Below are positions 51,985 to 61,088 of a DNA stretch of 64,000 bases, piece by piece. This stretch comes from an uncultured Lachnospiraceae bacterium (lineage in GTDB: Bacteria; Bacillota; Clostridia; Lachnospirales; Lachnospiraceae), in the NCBI GenBank assembly GCA_902768735.1, contig CACXMK010000009.1:23436-87435 (forward strand). The letters run 5' to 3'. Both the position numbers and the translations under genes were made by a program. Numbering within the stretch: position 1 is the first letter of the stretch; every line of letters starts with the position of its first letter. The notes beneath the pieces are model-generated. The model was not told the DNA's origin. It ran no database searches and worked only from the letters and a program-made list of their open reading frames with translations.

Positions 51985-52078
51985 TCCGCGGGGACAGTTC
52001 ATTTGTGTATTATTAGCAGGAATCAGCTGCGTTGTTCTATTGTTTTGTGCTATTAATACAGCAAAATGGTAACAGCAC

Positions 52079-52107
52079 TTGACATGGATTTTTTTGTCTG
52101 TGATAAT
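52079..52107 (+). promoter_or_regulatory. Strong promoter for the exported flavoprotein gene
   Basis: A perfect TTGACA (52079-52084), a 17-base spacer and GATAAT (52102-52107), giving a leader of about 140 bases. Confidence 0.8.
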
Positions 52108-52251
52108 TATTTTGTATTGTTGCGCAAATAACCCCGCATCGCATCTGGAGCTTGTTTTTGAACGACATATGCAATATTTGACGCATCATACAGAGAGCTT
52201 TTCTGAGCTGTGTTCAACATCAGGGAATGATTACAAAAAGGGAGGAAATCT

Positions 52252-54369
52252 ATGGGAACTATTAAAAAATGGCTGAATTCCAGTGGGATGGCAGCCATCG
52301 TTTTTATGGCTGTTGTCGGCTTCGTGCTGTCGATGGTCCTTTCCGTTTTCTTTACAAGCGGAGCGTCTTCGCCTGTAAGCGAGGATGTGGAAGGTGCGTT
52401 TAAGACCGGTTCGTATTCAGCGTCAGCGGACGGATTCGGTGGACCGGTGGATGTAACTGTCGAGATCGGAAGCAACGGTGGAATTACCGACCTCAAGATC
52501 ACGGGCGACAGTGAGACTCCCGATATTGGCGGAGCAGCAATCCCTGTACTGAAAAATGCAATCCTGACGAGCCAGAGCGCAGATGTGGACGGCGTATCCG
52601 GCGCGACTTTCACGAGTAGTGCTGTAAAGACGGCAGTTGCCAAGGCTCTTGCTGAGGCGGGCGGAGAAGAAGTTACATCCGGCCCCAGTGCTGCAGACGG
52701 AAATCTTTTCATTCCGGGCACCTATACAGAGACGGCCACCGGATTCGGCGGCGAGGTCTCGGTGACAGCAACTGTTTCTGAAAACAAGATCGAAGATGTG
52801 CAGATCGTTGGCGACCACGAGACAGAGAATATCGGTACTTTCGCAGTGGATATGCTCGGCGAAAGGATCCTTGCCGCACAGAGCCCTAACGTGGATGCTC
52901 TCACCGGCGCGACTGTTACCAGCAATGCTATTCTCGGTGCACTGAAGAAAGCGCTCGCTGCTGCAGGTGCGGATTCGAGCAAGTTCCCCGCAGCAGAGGA
53001 TAAATCCAACAATCTTAAGTCATATGAAGAGCTGGAAACCGATATCGTGATCATCGGTGCCGGCGGTGCCGGTATGACGGCGGCGATCAATGCAACACAG
53101 GCAGGTAAAGACGTCATTCTTCTGGAGAGGATGCCCTATGCAGGCGGTAATACGACAAAGGCCACTGGCGGTATGAATGCTGCAGAGACCCATTACCAGG
53201 CTGAGCAGGGAATCGCGGACAGTGTTGACCAGTTTGTGGAAGACACCATGAAAGGCGGACACGATATCAACGATAAAGATCTTGTCACCATTATGGCGAA
53301 GAACTCGGCGGCCGGTATCGACTGGCTGGATTCCATCGGCGCTCCTCTTCCGAAGATCTCCTTCTCCGGCGGTGCGACCAACCAGAGAATCCATGCTCCT
53401 GAGGATGGATCCGGCGTCGGCGCGTTCCTTGTGACGGCAATGATCAAGAAAATGAATGAACTCGGTATCAAAGTCATGTACAACACCAAAGCTACAGACA
53501 TTATGTCTCTGGAAGGCGTTGTAGACGGCGTTATGGCTGAAGGCGAAGATGCATATTACACGATCAAGGCTAAGGCAGTGATCCTTGCCACCGGCGGTTT
53601 CGGAAACAACCAGGAAATGATCGTAAGATACCGTGAAGACCTCAAGGGTACGGTAACGACCAGTGCTCCCGGAATCATGGGCGATGGCATCACGATGGCG
53701 CAGGCAGTCGGTGCAGGGCTTGTTGATATCGAGCAGATCCAGCTTCATCCGACCGTTGAGCAGAAGACCAGCATGCTGATCACAGAGAGTGTCCGTGGCG
53801 ACGGCGCGATCCTGGTCAATCAGGAAGGAAAACGGTTCACGAACGAGCTCCTCACACGTGACGTTGTTTCTGCAGCGGAACTGGAACAGACCGGCAGTTA
53901 CGCGTACATTATCTTCGACCAGAAACTTCGCGAAGGCCTGAAAGCTACCGAGAAGTATGTTTCTACCGGCATTACGGTTCAGGGCGATACGATCGAGGAT
54001 CTCGCTTCAAAGATCGACGTAGATCCTGCGACCCTCGCAGAGACGCTGAGTACCTGGAACAAGTATGTCGCGGATCAGAATGACGCTGATTTCGGACGTA
54101 CGACCGGTATGAACAATGATCTGAGCACTGCTCCTTACTACGCGATCAAGATCGCTCCCGGAATCCATCACACTATGGGCGGTGTCCATATTAACACGTC
54201 GGCAGAAGTCATCGACACCAACGGCAACGCGATCCCCGGCCTCTTTGCAGCCGGCGAAGTTTGTGGCGGCGTCCACGGCGGCAACCGCCTCGGCGGCAAC
54301 GCAGTTGCTGATATCGTAGTCTTTGGCCGTATCGCCAGCGCCAGTGCTGTCGAATACTGCGACAAGTAA
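52252..54369 (+). CDS. Exported fumarate-reductase-like flavoprotein with two FMN-binding domains
   Basis: The 705-residue protein has a signal anchor (about 11-35), two FMN_bind domains with flavinylation motifs SGAT (Thr119) and TGAT (Thr221), and a FAD-binding reductase domain starting IIGAGGAGMTAA (about 266). The fumarate reductase active-site set is intact: His499 in LHPTVE, Arg536 in TRDVV, His640 in GIHHTMGG and Arg679 in GGNRLGGNA. It has no haem motif, unlike Shewanella flavocytochrome c. It is therefore likely an extracytoplasmic reductase that uses covalent FMN in place of haem. Substrate may be fumarate or a related enoate (urocanate, cinnamate). ApbE, needed for flavinylation, is not in the window. 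A terminator follows before the NusG-II gene. Confidence 0.9.
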   Translation: MGTIKKWLNSSGMAAIVFMAVVGFVLSMVLSVFFTSGASSPVSEDVEGAFKTGSYSASADGFGGPVDVTVEIGSNGGITDLKITGDSETPDIGGAAIPVLKNAILTSQSADVDGVSGATFTSSAVKTAVAKALAEAGGEEVTSGPSAADGNLFIPGTYTETATGFGGEVSVTATVSENKIEDVQIVGDHETENIGTFAVDMLGERILAAQSPNVDALTGATVTSNAILGALKKALAAAGADSSKFPAAEDKSNNLKSYEELETDIVIIGAGGAGMTAAINATQAGKDVILLERMPYAGGNTTKATGGMNAAETHYQAEQGIADSVDQFVEDTMKGGHDINDKDLVTIMAKNSAAGIDWLDSIGAPLPKISFSGGATNQRIHAPEDGSGVGAFLVTAMIKKMNELGIKVMYNTKATDIMSLEGVVDGVMAEGEDAYYTIKAKAVILATGGFGNNQEMIVRYREDLKGTVTTSAPGIMGDGITMAQAVGAGLVDIEQIQLHPTVEQKTSMLITESVRGDGAILVNQEGKRFTNELLTRDVVSAAELEQTGSYAYIIFDQKLREGLKATEKYVSTGITVQGDTIEDLASKIDVDPATLAETLSTWNKYVADQNDADFGRTTGMNNDLSTAPYYAIKIAPGIHHTMGGVHINTSAEVIDTNGNAIPGLFAAGEVCGGVHGGNRLGGNAVADIVVFGRIASASAVEYCDK

Positions 54370-54404
54370 TCCTAATCCTCGTAAGATGTAGAAAAAGGAA
54401 TCAG

Positions 54405-54436
54405 ATCAGGGGGGAGAGAATCCCCCCTGATTTTTT
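54405..54436 (+). terminator. Terminator after the flavoprotein gene
   Basis: ATCAGGGGGG and CCCCCCTGAT form a 10-base perfect stem with a 7-base loop and are followed by six T residues. Confidence 0.92.
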
Positions 54437-54456
54437 ACCGGAAAGAGACACTATCC

Positions 54457-54852
54457 ATGATCAAATCCTTGCGAAAAGCGGATTTCCTGCTCTTCTTCTT
54501 TTTTCTGGCAGTAGCAGCTTTGATCGCTCTCGTGCCGCTGCTGCGATCCTCCGGCGACGAACAGACGGTGAGGATCATAAGCGGAGGAGAAGTGGTCGGC
54601 ATGTATCCGCTGAATAAAGATATCGAGATTGAGGTCAGCCGCGACGGACACCTCAACATCGTTTCCATAGAGGGCAATAAAGTTGTCATGAAGTATTCTG
54701 ACTGCAGGAACCAGGTCTGCGTCCATACCGGAGAGATCTCACAGGCAGGAGAAATGATCGTCTGCCTGCCGAACTATGTGATCGTTGAGATCATTGGCAA
54801 GAAAGAAGGAGGTGGGGAAGATGACAACACCGTCGACGTCATCGTCAAATGA
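54457..54852 (+). CDS. NusG domain II-containing membrane protein
   Basis: This 131-residue protein has one N-terminal membrane helix (about 9-28) and a small extracytoplasmic NusG-II domain (PF07009). The domain shows GGEVVGMYPLNKDIEIEV, IEGNKVVMKYSDCRNQVCVHTGEI with two cysteines in DCRNQVC, and CLPNYVIVEI. Such genes are commonly found next to PF07456 transporters, Rnf and flavinylated reductases, and may help in extracytoplasmic flavin or redox chemistry. The exact role is unknown. It overlaps the next gene by 32 bases. It lies 21 bases beyond the previous terminator, so it may depend on read-through. Confidence 0.85.
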   Translation: MIKSLRKADFLLFFFFLAVAALIALVPLLRSSGDEQTVRIISGGEVVGMYPLNKDIEIEVSRDGHLNIVSIEGNKVVMKYSDCRNQVCVHTGEISQAGEMIVCLPNYVIVEIIGKKEGGGEDDNTVDVIVK

Positions 54853-55354
54853 ACGTCCTGTCGCGCGCAGAGTAGCTCTGACAGGGCTTCTGGCCGCCCT
54901 CGCCCTGATCTTCTCCTATGTGGAAGTCTTGTTTCCCTTTAATGCGGGAATACCGGGCGTCAAGCTTGGCCTCGCCAATCTTGTTCCTCTGATCATCATG
55001 TACCGATTAGACGCGCGGTATGCGTTCGCAGCGAATATGATCCGAGTGCTGCTTGCGGGGCTTCTTTTCAGCGGCTTGTTTGCAGCTCTCTATTCGCTTG
55101 CGGGCAGCTGCGTCAGTTTTCTTGTCATGGTGATTCTCAAAGAAACAGACAGGTTCTCTATTATCGGAGTGAGTATGGGAGGGGGCGTCTTTCACAATCT
55201 GGGACAGCTTTGCGTTGCCATGGTCGCGATATCCGGTCCGCAGCTCATCCATTATATGCCGGTCCTGATCATCTCCGGAATGATTGCCGGTATTATCGTA
55301 GGGATTGGAGCGTTCGTCCTTCTCGACAGGCTTCCGGCGAAGCTGTTCCTGTGA
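54821..55354 (+). CDS. Gx transporter family protein (PF07456, 'heptaprenyl diphosphate synthase component I')
   Basis: This 177-residue integral membrane protein has about five helices after a hydrophilic N-terminus. The family name in databases suggests heptaprenyl diphosphate synthase component I, but the fold looks like an ECF-type substrate-binding membrane component (LFPFNAGIPGVKLGLANLVPLI), so an isoprenoid or flavin-related transport role is more likely. The family signature GIPGVKLGLAN is clear. A strong AAGGAGG lies 8 bases before the ATG, inside the end of the NusG-II gene, so the two are coupled. The polyprenyl synthase gene in the lactate block is a possible functional partner. 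Confidence 0.85.
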   Translation: MTTPSTSSSNERPVARRVALTGLLAALALIFSYVEVLFPFNAGIPGVKLGLANLVPLIIMYRLDARYAFAANMIRVLLAGLLFSGLFAALYSLAGSCVSFLVMVILKETDRFSIIGVSMGGGVFHNLGQLCVAMVAISGPQLIHYMPVLIISGMIAGIIVGIGAFVLLDRLPAKLFL

Positions 55355-55430
55355 CAGAAATGACAGTGATAGTGTAATGACAATGACAGTAATGACTGTG
55401 GATGATCCGGGATCCGGAAAAGCAAACAAT

Positions 55431-55466
55431 AAAAGATCCGGGGAGCAAAAGCTCCCCGGATCTTTT
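55431..55466. terminator. Terminator between the Gx transporter gene and rnfB
   Basis: AAAAGATCCGGGGAGC-AAAA-GCTCCCCGGATCTTTT is a 16-base perfect stem that works in both directions. Confidence 0.95.
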
Positions 55467-55504
55467 GGCTTGAATGGATACTCACAGCCTGAGCGTAGAT
55501 ACTA

Positions 55505-56446
55505 TCATGCTTTCTCTGCTGCAGCTTTTTCGGCCGCCGCTTTCTTGGCTGCTGCAGCTTCAAGAGCCGCCTGTTTCCTTTTCTCTGCTTCTTTAGCTTC
55601 CATTGCAGCAACACTCTTCTTGATCTTTTCGAGTTGCTCCGGCGTATGGAACATATCCTGGATTGCGCCGGTAGGGCACTTCACTACGCACATGCCGCAG
55701 CTCTTGCACTTTTCGTGATCGATCACACTGACATTGTTCTCAATCGTGATAGCGCCGAACTTGCACGTTCTTGCGCAAATTCCGCAGCCGATGCAGGCGA
55801 CAGCGCAGCTCTTCTTGGCGTCAGCGCCCTTCTGGGTGTTGTGGCAGCGGACAATGATCTTGGATTTTGCCTCGGGAACAAGCTTGATCAGTTTGTTCGG
55901 GCACGCCTTGACGCAGGCGCTGCAGCTGGTGCACTTGCTGCGATCAACTACTGCGACACCTTTGATCACGTGGATCGCGTCAAAATCGCAGGCAGCTTCG
56001 CAGTCGCCCAGACCCAGGCAGCCGTTCGGGCAGGCCTTGGAGCCGCCGAAGACTGTTTTTGCAGCTTTACAGGTCTTGATGTCCGAATATTCAAACAGCT
56101 GTTTTGCATTGTTCGTCGTGCCGTTGCACATGACGAAGGCGACCTCTTTCTCCATGCCATCTGCGCTCTTGCCGAGGATCTCGGCGAGCTTTTCTGCACA
56201 GGAGGGACCACCTACCGCACACTTGGTGCAGGGGACACCGTCCGGATCGTCCGTCAGCGCGTGTGCGTAGTCATCGCAGCCGGCATAGCCGCATCCGCCG
56301 CAGTTCGCACCGGGCAGTTCCGCGCGGAGTTTCAGATAGGTCTCATCTTCCTGAATATAGAAGACCTTAGAGGCATACGCAAGGATGACGGAAGCGATCA
56401 GACCTACGGAAAAAACCAGGACAATCGGTATTAACATCTCACTCAT
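55505..56446 (-). CDS. rnfB: Rnf complex subunit B
   Basis: This iron-sulfur subunit of 313 residues is the entry for ferredoxin electrons into the Rnf complex. It has an N-terminal membrane helix, a four-cysteine motif NCGGCGYAGC, and a C-terminal ferredoxin part with CTSCSACVKACP, CIGCGICARTC and CKSCGMCVVKCP, followed by a long Ala/Lys/Glu coiled tail. Such extra clusters are typical of clostridial RnfB. It is the last gene of the operon, 16 bases after rnfA. Confidence 0.95.
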   Translation of the reverse strand: MSEMLIPIVLVFSVGLIASVILAYASKVFYIQEDETYLKLRAELPGANCGGCGYAGCDDYAHALTDDPDGVPCTKCAVGGPSCAEKLAEILGKSADGMEKEVAFVMCNGTTNNAKQLFEYSDIKTCKAAKTVFGGSKACPNGCLGLGDCEAACDFDAIHVIKGVAVVDRSKCTSCSACVKACPNKLIKLVPEAKSKIIVRCHNTQKGADAKKSCAVACIGCGICARTCKFGAITIENNVSVIDHEKCKSCGMCVVKCPTGAIQDMFHTPEQLEKIKKSVAAMEAKEAEKRKQAALEAAAAKKAAAEKAAAEKA

Positions 56447-56462
56447 CTGTTGACCTCCTTCC

Positions 56463-57041
56463 TTACGAGAACATACCGCCGAATCCCATGAAACTCAAGG
56501 CCATGATCGCTGCGGCAAGCAGGACGATCGGTACGCCTCTGAACGACTCGGGAATGCGGCTCTGGTCTTCAAGTTTGCCGCGTACGCCCGCCATGAGGAG
56601 CATGGCGAAAAGGAAACCGATTCCAGCGCCGAACGCGTTGAACAGGGACTCAGGGTAGTTGAGATCTTTGTCGATGTTGCTGATGCAGACACCGAGGACG
56701 GCACAGTTCGTTGTGATCAGAGGGAGGAAGACACCGAGAGACTTGTAAAGTCCGACCATATTTTTCTTCATGAACATCTCGATCAGCTGCACAAGAGCTG
56801 CGATGACGAGAATGAAGACGACGGTCTGCAGGTATCCGATCCCGAATTTGTTAAGAAGCTGCTGGATCGGCCATGTTACGGCGGTCGCCAGCGTCATAAC
56901 AAACGTAACGGCGATTCCCATGCCGGTCGCGCTGTTCTTGTCCTTGGAAACGCCAAGGAAAGGACAAATGCCCAGGAACTGCGCCAGAGGGTAGTTGTTG
57001 ACAAGGACCATGCTGACGATAATGATCAAATATTTACCCAT
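56463..57041 (-). CDS. rnfA: Rnf complex subunit A
   Basis: This 192-residue membrane subunit of the Rnf ferredoxin:NAD oxidoreductase has six helices. It is homologous to RnfE and related to NqrE. The segments NNYPLAQFLGICPFLGVSKD at the N-terminus and TNCAVLGVCISN in the middle hold the cysteines that bind the [2Fe-2S] cluster shared between RnfA and RnfE inside the membrane. It lies 3 bases after rnfE. Confidence 0.96.
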   Translation of the reverse strand: MGKYLIIIVSMVLVNNYPLAQFLGICPFLGVSKDKNSATGMGIAVTFVMTLATAVTWPIQQLLNKFGIGYLQTVVFILVIAALVQLIEMFMKKNMVGLYKSLGVFLPLITTNCAVLGVCISNIDKDLNYPESLFNAFGAGIGFLFAMLLMAGVRGKLEDQSRIPESFRGVPIVLLAAAIMALSFMGFGGMFS

Positions 57042-57044
57042 GGA

Positions 57045-57734
57045 TTATGCCACCTCCTCTTTTGCGCATCCGCTTCCGTCGACACACGAATCCTGCATCG
57101 CACAGTCGCTGCAGCCGAAGCTCTTCTTGATCTTGCTCTTGTCTTTTGTCATATAGTGGACGAAGGCCATGACGAAAGAGTAAACAGCAAAACCGCCGGG
57201 GACGAGCGTCATGACGCTCATGCCGGGCATAACGTTGGAGAGGATCGGAATACCGCACAGAGTGCCGGCACCGGTGAGCTCGCGGATGCCGCCCATCACG
57301 ACCAGCGTCAGAGTGAATCCAAGTCCCATTCCGATTCCGTCAAGCGCGGAATCGATGGCGGAGTTCTTGTTGGCGAACATTTCCGCGCGGCCCAGGATGA
57401 TGCAGTTAACAACGATCAGGGGCAGATACAGGCCAAGGGACTCGTCCAGAGCCGGAGCAAACGCCTTGACGACCAACTGCACGATCGTGACAAAGCCCGC
57501 GATGACTGTGATATAGCAGGGAATACGGACATTGTCGGGGATGATCTTGCGGAGGAGCGAAATAACGATGTTGGAGCAGATCAGAACTGCCATGGCGGAA
57601 ACGCCCATTCCGAAGCCGTTCGTGACAGAAGTCGTTACGGCGAGGGTCGGGCACGTTCCGAGGACCAGCACCAGCACCGGATTCTCCTTGATAAGACCAT
57701 TGGTCAAAATAGAGAGTTTACTTTTGTTTTCCAT
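57045..57734 (-). CDS. rnfE: Rnf complex subunit E with a Cys-rich C-terminal tail
   Basis: This 229-residue subunit is homologous to RnfA. The core has six membrane helices with NPVLVLVLGTCPTLAVTTSV and VVNCIILGRAEMFA, which supply cluster cysteines. After the last helix comes a tail of about 30 residues with CSDCAMQDSCVDGSGC, giving five cysteines in a pattern not needed for the core fold. It overlaps rnfG by one base and is followed closely by rnfA. Confidence 0.95.
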   Translation of the reverse strand: MENKSKLSILTNGLIKENPVLVLVLGTCPTLAVTTSVTNGFGMGVSAMAVLICSNIVISLLRKIIPDNVRIPCYITVIAGFVTIVQLVVKAFAPALDESLGLYLPLIVVNCIILGRAEMFANKNSAIDSALDGIGMGLGFTLTLVVMGGIRELTGAGTLCGIPILSNVMPGMSVMTLVPGGFAVYSFVMAFVHYMTKDKSKIKKSFGCSDCAMQDSCVDGSGCAKEEVA

Positions 57735-58339
57735 TACTTAGCACCTCCCATCGCTGCAAACTGGCTAAGGGCAGCATCTACGCCGGCATGAATTGCCTGT
57801 CCGGTGACAGACGCGCCGGAGATGCATGCAAAGGTGCCTCCGGACGCGAGTTCCGCGGACTCTTTTTTGACATCAGCCGCGCTCGTCAGTGAGGCGATCC
57901 CGCTGTACTGAGCCAGGTAATCGGGCTCGAAGTTCTTGGTGCCGACGCCGGGGGTGTCCGCGTGTACGGTGACCTTAACGCCGGTGACCGCGCCTTCCGC
58001 ATTTACGCCGACCATCATGGTCAGAGCTCCGCCGAAGGAAGTTGTGTTGACGGTCATTACATAGCCTGCGCCATTGGTCGCCGCGAAGACTTCCTCGACG
58101 ACCGCCTTGCCGTCCGAGCTCTTCGCTCCGGTCTCGGCTGTGATCGCTTCATCCTGTGTGAAGTCGTCCGCCTCGGACAGGACCTCTTTTCTGGCTGCAA
58201 CCGCAACTCTGTTCTGGTTCTCGACAATGATCGGGTTCGCGATCTTATACGTTAATGCCAGCGCAAAAGATACGACCAGGCAGATGCAGCTGAGCACGAT
58301 GACGGGGGCTGCAAATTGATTCTTCGAAGTATTCATCAC
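57734..58339 (-). CDS. rnfG: Rnf complex subunit G
   Basis: This 201-residue subunit has one N-terminal membrane helix (about 12-32) and an extracytoplasmic FMN_bind domain. The flavinylation motif is ISGASVTG near the C-terminus, where Ser takes the place of the more usual Thr in SGAT. It carries covalent FMN in characterised Rnf complexes. The start overlaps the rnfE end by one base and there is a 9-base gap to rnfD. Confidence 0.95.
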   Translation of the reverse strand: MMNTSKNQFAAPVIVLSCICLVVSFALALTYKIANPIIVENQNRVAVAARKEVLSEADDFTQDEAITAETGAKSSDGKAVVEEVFAATNGAGYVMTVNTTSFGGALTMMVGVNAEGAVTGVKVTVHADTPGVGTKNFEPDYLAQYSGIASLTSAADVKKESAELASGGTFACISGASVTGQAIHAGVDAALSQFAAMGGAK

Positions 58340-58348
58340 ATGCCCTCC

Positions 58349-59422
58349 TTATGCTTTTTTCTCTGCTGCCGCCGCGGCTGCTTCCTTTTTGCGTTTGCTG
58401 ATCCCGTAGAATCTGTCCTCTGCAAACGAATCCAGGTGAGGAGTCATGATATTCATGAACAGGATCGCAAAGGAAACGCCTTCGGGATAAGAGCAGAACA
58501 GGCGGATGATCATGGTTACAAGGCCGCAGCCGATTCCAAACAATACTTTGCCCAGATCCATGACCGGTGATGTTACATAGTCTGTCGCGCAGAAGACCGC
58601 GCCGAACATTACGCCGCCCGCAAATACATGGAAGCAAGCCATGTACAGAGGAGACATGCCGTCGGGAGCATTTCCGCTTACTGCGTAATAGATGAGCGAA
58701 AACAGAAATACAGTGCCGACAAACGAAACCGGGATGATCGGGGAGATGATCTTCATGGCGATCAGGAAGATAGCGCCGATCAGGATGGCGAGTGCGCAGG
58801 TCTCACCCATTGCGCCGCCGATGTTGCCAAGAAAGATGTCCCTGAGAGACGGAGCCGTGGCAAGACTGCCTTCCGCGAGTTTCGCGAGGGGAGTAGCTCC
58901 GGTCATGATCTCGATCTCTGCCCTCTGGAACCTTGTCGTAGGCCATGTGGACATATAGGAGGTGAAGGATACCAACAGGGTGATACGTGCGACGATCGCC
59001 GGATTCGCGAAGTTCCTTCCCAGACCGCCGAAGATCTGCTTGACAACGATGATCGCAACAAAGCTGCCGAGGATGCAGATCAGGATCGGCATGAAAGCAG
59101 GGTAATCAATGCCACCAAGATGGGTCAGGTTCGCGGGCAGGTTCAGCGCGAGGATCAGACCTGTCACAAGAGCGCTTCCATCGCGCACAGTGTTGGCCTT
59201 TCCCAGAAGCCTCTCATAGATCCACTCGAAGAATACGCAGGAGATCATGCAGACCAGGATGATTATAAGAGCGGGAATGCCAAAATAGACGATACTCATA
59301 AGCGCGGCAGGGAAAAGTGCAGCCACGACATACAGCATTGTTTTGGTCGTATCCAGGCTCGTCACCAGATGCGGCGAGGAGGATACGGTCAGATTATCAT
59401 AACGTATTTTATTACTTTCCAT
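58349..59422 (-). CDS. rnfD: Rnf complex subunit D
   Basis: This 357-residue subunit has about ten membrane helices. It carries a covalent FMN at the threonine of MTGATPLAKL, as in NqrB/RnfD. Other conserved parts are DGSALVTGLILALNLP and FGGLGRNFANPA. A Lys/Ala-rich cytoplasmic tail ends the protein. The start lies inside the end of rnfC (11-base overlap), so the two are coupled. Confidence 0.96.
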   Translation of the reverse strand: MESNKIRYDNLTVSSSPHLVTSLDTTKTMLYVVAALFPAALMSIVYFGIPALIIILVCMISCVFFEWIYERLLGKANTVRDGSALVTGLILALNLPANLTHLGGIDYPAFMPILICILGSFVAIIVVKQIFGGLGRNFANPAIVARITLLVSFTSYMSTWPTTRFQRAEIEIMTGATPLAKLAEGSLATAPSLRDIFLGNIGGAMGETCALAILIGAIFLIAMKIISPIIPVSFVGTVFLFSLIYYAVSGNAPDGMSPLYMACFHVFAGGVMFGAVFCATDYVTSPVMDLGKVLFGIGCGLVTMIIRLFCSYPEGVSFAILFMNIMTPHLDSFAEDRFYGISKRKKEAAAAAAEKKA

Positions 59423-60734
59423 TGGTGCTCGCCTCCCTTACCATTGCCTTGCCCAGCTTGTTCATAAAGGCCAGCGGACGGTGTGCGGGGCAGACAAACG
59501 AACAGCTGCCGCATTCCATGCACTGCATGACCTTGAGGTCATTGAGCCTTTCCACATTGCCGGCTGCATACGCGTCCGCGAATCCGGTGGGCAGAAGACC
59601 GAACGGACAAGCCTTATGGCATCTGCCGCAATTGATGCAGGCGGTCTCCTCGGGGATCCAGGCCTGTTCCTTGGAAAATGCAAGGATCGCGTTGTTGCCC
59701 TTGACGATCGGCATGCTGTCGGAGAAGATCGCACGTCCCATCATGGGTCCGCCCATAAGGATCTTCGTCGGAGGTGTCTTGTATCCGCCGCAGAAATCGA
59801 TAACATCGTAGACCGGTGTCCCGATAGCTGCGATGATGTTCTTGGGCTCTGATACGGCATCGCCGTCGACCGTCATGCGCTTTTTGATAAGCGGAATGCC
59901 ATCCTTCAGGTACTGTCCCAAAAACGCGATGGAGGTCACGTTGGAGACGATACATCCCAGATCGGCGGGAAGAACGCCCGCGTCACAGGTCTTGCCGGTA
60001 ACTTCGTAGATCAGCACGCGCTCCGCACCCTTGGGATAGCTCGCCTTCAGGGGGAAGGTGTGCATGCTGCTAAGTCCCTGCTCGGCAAACATTTTGTTGA
60101 AGTTTTCGATAGCATCCGGCTTGTTGTCCTCAATACCGATGTAGCACTCATCGAGTTCGAGGTATTTCATGACGGCAAGAGCGCCGTCGATTACGTTCTG
60201 GGCATCCTCCAGCATTGTCCTGTGGTCGGAAGTGATAAAAGGCTCACACTCCGCGCCGTTGATGAGCAGGACCTTGACCCCGTCCATGTTCCTCGGATTA
60301 AACTTCAGCCATGTAGGGAATGTTGCGCCGCCCAGGCCGACGAGACCGCTCGCTTTGACGGCATCCACAAATTCCTTGTGGTTTGTGACCGTCGGAGCCT
60401 TGATCCCCGGATCCATGGTCTGCTGTCCGTCAGACTCGATCACAACCAGCGTATCTGTACCGCCCATCGCATTTCTTATCGACTCAATTCCGGTTACTTT
60501 ACCGGAGACGCTCGAATGGACGGGCACATGCAGAAACGCATCTGTGTCACCGATCTTCTGACCAACGAAGACCGTGTCCCCCTTCTTTACGAGGGGCTGA
60601 CAGGGCGCACCAATGTTCTGCGACATGGAGATCCTGACGGTAGCAGGAACCGGCATGACCTCTGTCGCACATCCGGCCGTGTGCTTATGATGGCCGGCAT
60701 TAATGCTGTTCAAATGCTTTGATTTGAAAAACAT
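59412..60734 (-). CDS. rnfC: Rnf complex subunit C
   Basis: This 440-residue peripheral subunit contains the NADH site. The N-terminal part has GAPCQPLVKKGDTVFVGQKI, the middle GLVGLGGATFPTWLKF and LLINGAECEPFITSDHR, which match the NuoF-like NAD/FMN fold, and the C-terminus two [4Fe-4S] motifs CINCGRCHKACP and CMECGSCSFVCP. It is the first gene of rnfCDGEAB. GGGAGG precedes the ATG, and a promoter with TATAAT lies about 190 bases upstream. Confidence 0.97.
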   Translation of the reverse strand: MFFKSKHLNSINAGHHKHTAGCATEVMPVPATVRISMSQNIGAPCQPLVKKGDTVFVGQKIGDTDAFLHVPVHSSVSGKVTGIESIRNAMGGTDTLVVIESDGQQTMDPGIKAPTVTNHKEFVDAVKASGLVGLGGATFPTWLKFNPRNMDGVKVLLINGAECEPFITSDHRTMLEDAQNVIDGALAVMKYLELDECYIGIEDNKPDAIENFNKMFAEQGLSSMHTFPLKASYPKGAERVLIYEVTGKTCDAGVLPADLGCIVSNVTSIAFLGQYLKDGIPLIKKRMTVDGDAVSEPKNIIAAIGTPVYDVIDFCGGYKTPPTKILMGGPMMGRAIFSDSMPIVKGNNAILAFSKEQAWIPEETACINCGRCHKACPFGLLPTGFADAYAAGNVERLNDLKVMQCMECGSCSFVCPAHRPLAFMNKLGKAMVREASTNGK

Positions 60735-60920
60735 AGATTAGCTTCCTCCCTTTCCTTGGTTGTCAAGTATGAACACTGCCATTAGTACTTACACCCCGCA
60801 GTGAGACCTTAGGCAGAACGTTCCGTACAATCATCCGCAATGATCATCGTGAGGACGCAGAATAACTCATAAGCCGCATCCGGCACACAAAGATGCAAAC
60901 GGACATAGTACAACACAGTT

Positions 60921-60949
60921 ATTATAAACTAAAAATTCGGTTCTGTCTT
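60921..60949 (-). promoter_or_regulatory. Promoter for rnfCDGEAB
   Basis: On the minus strand AAGACA (60944-60949), a 17-base spacer and a perfect TATAAT (60921-60926). Confidence 0.65.
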
Positions 60950-60989
60950 TTAGAAAACGCTCTATCTGACAGGAAATTGTACTTTTTTG

Positions 60990-61026
60990 CACAAAAAGAG
61001 CCAGGGAAAAGATCACCTGACTCTTT
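60990..61026 (-). terminator. Terminator after the sodium:solute symporter gene
   Basis: On the minus strand AAAGAGTCAGG pairs with CCTGGCTCTTT (one mismatch) and is followed by TTTTTG. Confidence 0.75.
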
Positions 61027-61088
61027 GGGTACATTTTCTATGCGGTGTATATGCTTTATCGGGGAAATCTCACAACAAAACGCCTGTT

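Larger units (their letters stand above)
60735..61088. other. Intergenic stretch between rnfC and the symporter gene
   Basis: These 354 bases hold the rnf promoter, a leader of about 180 bases for rnfC with no riboswitch fold I recognise, and the terminator of the upstream symporter gene. No convincing gene is seen. Confidence 0.6.
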
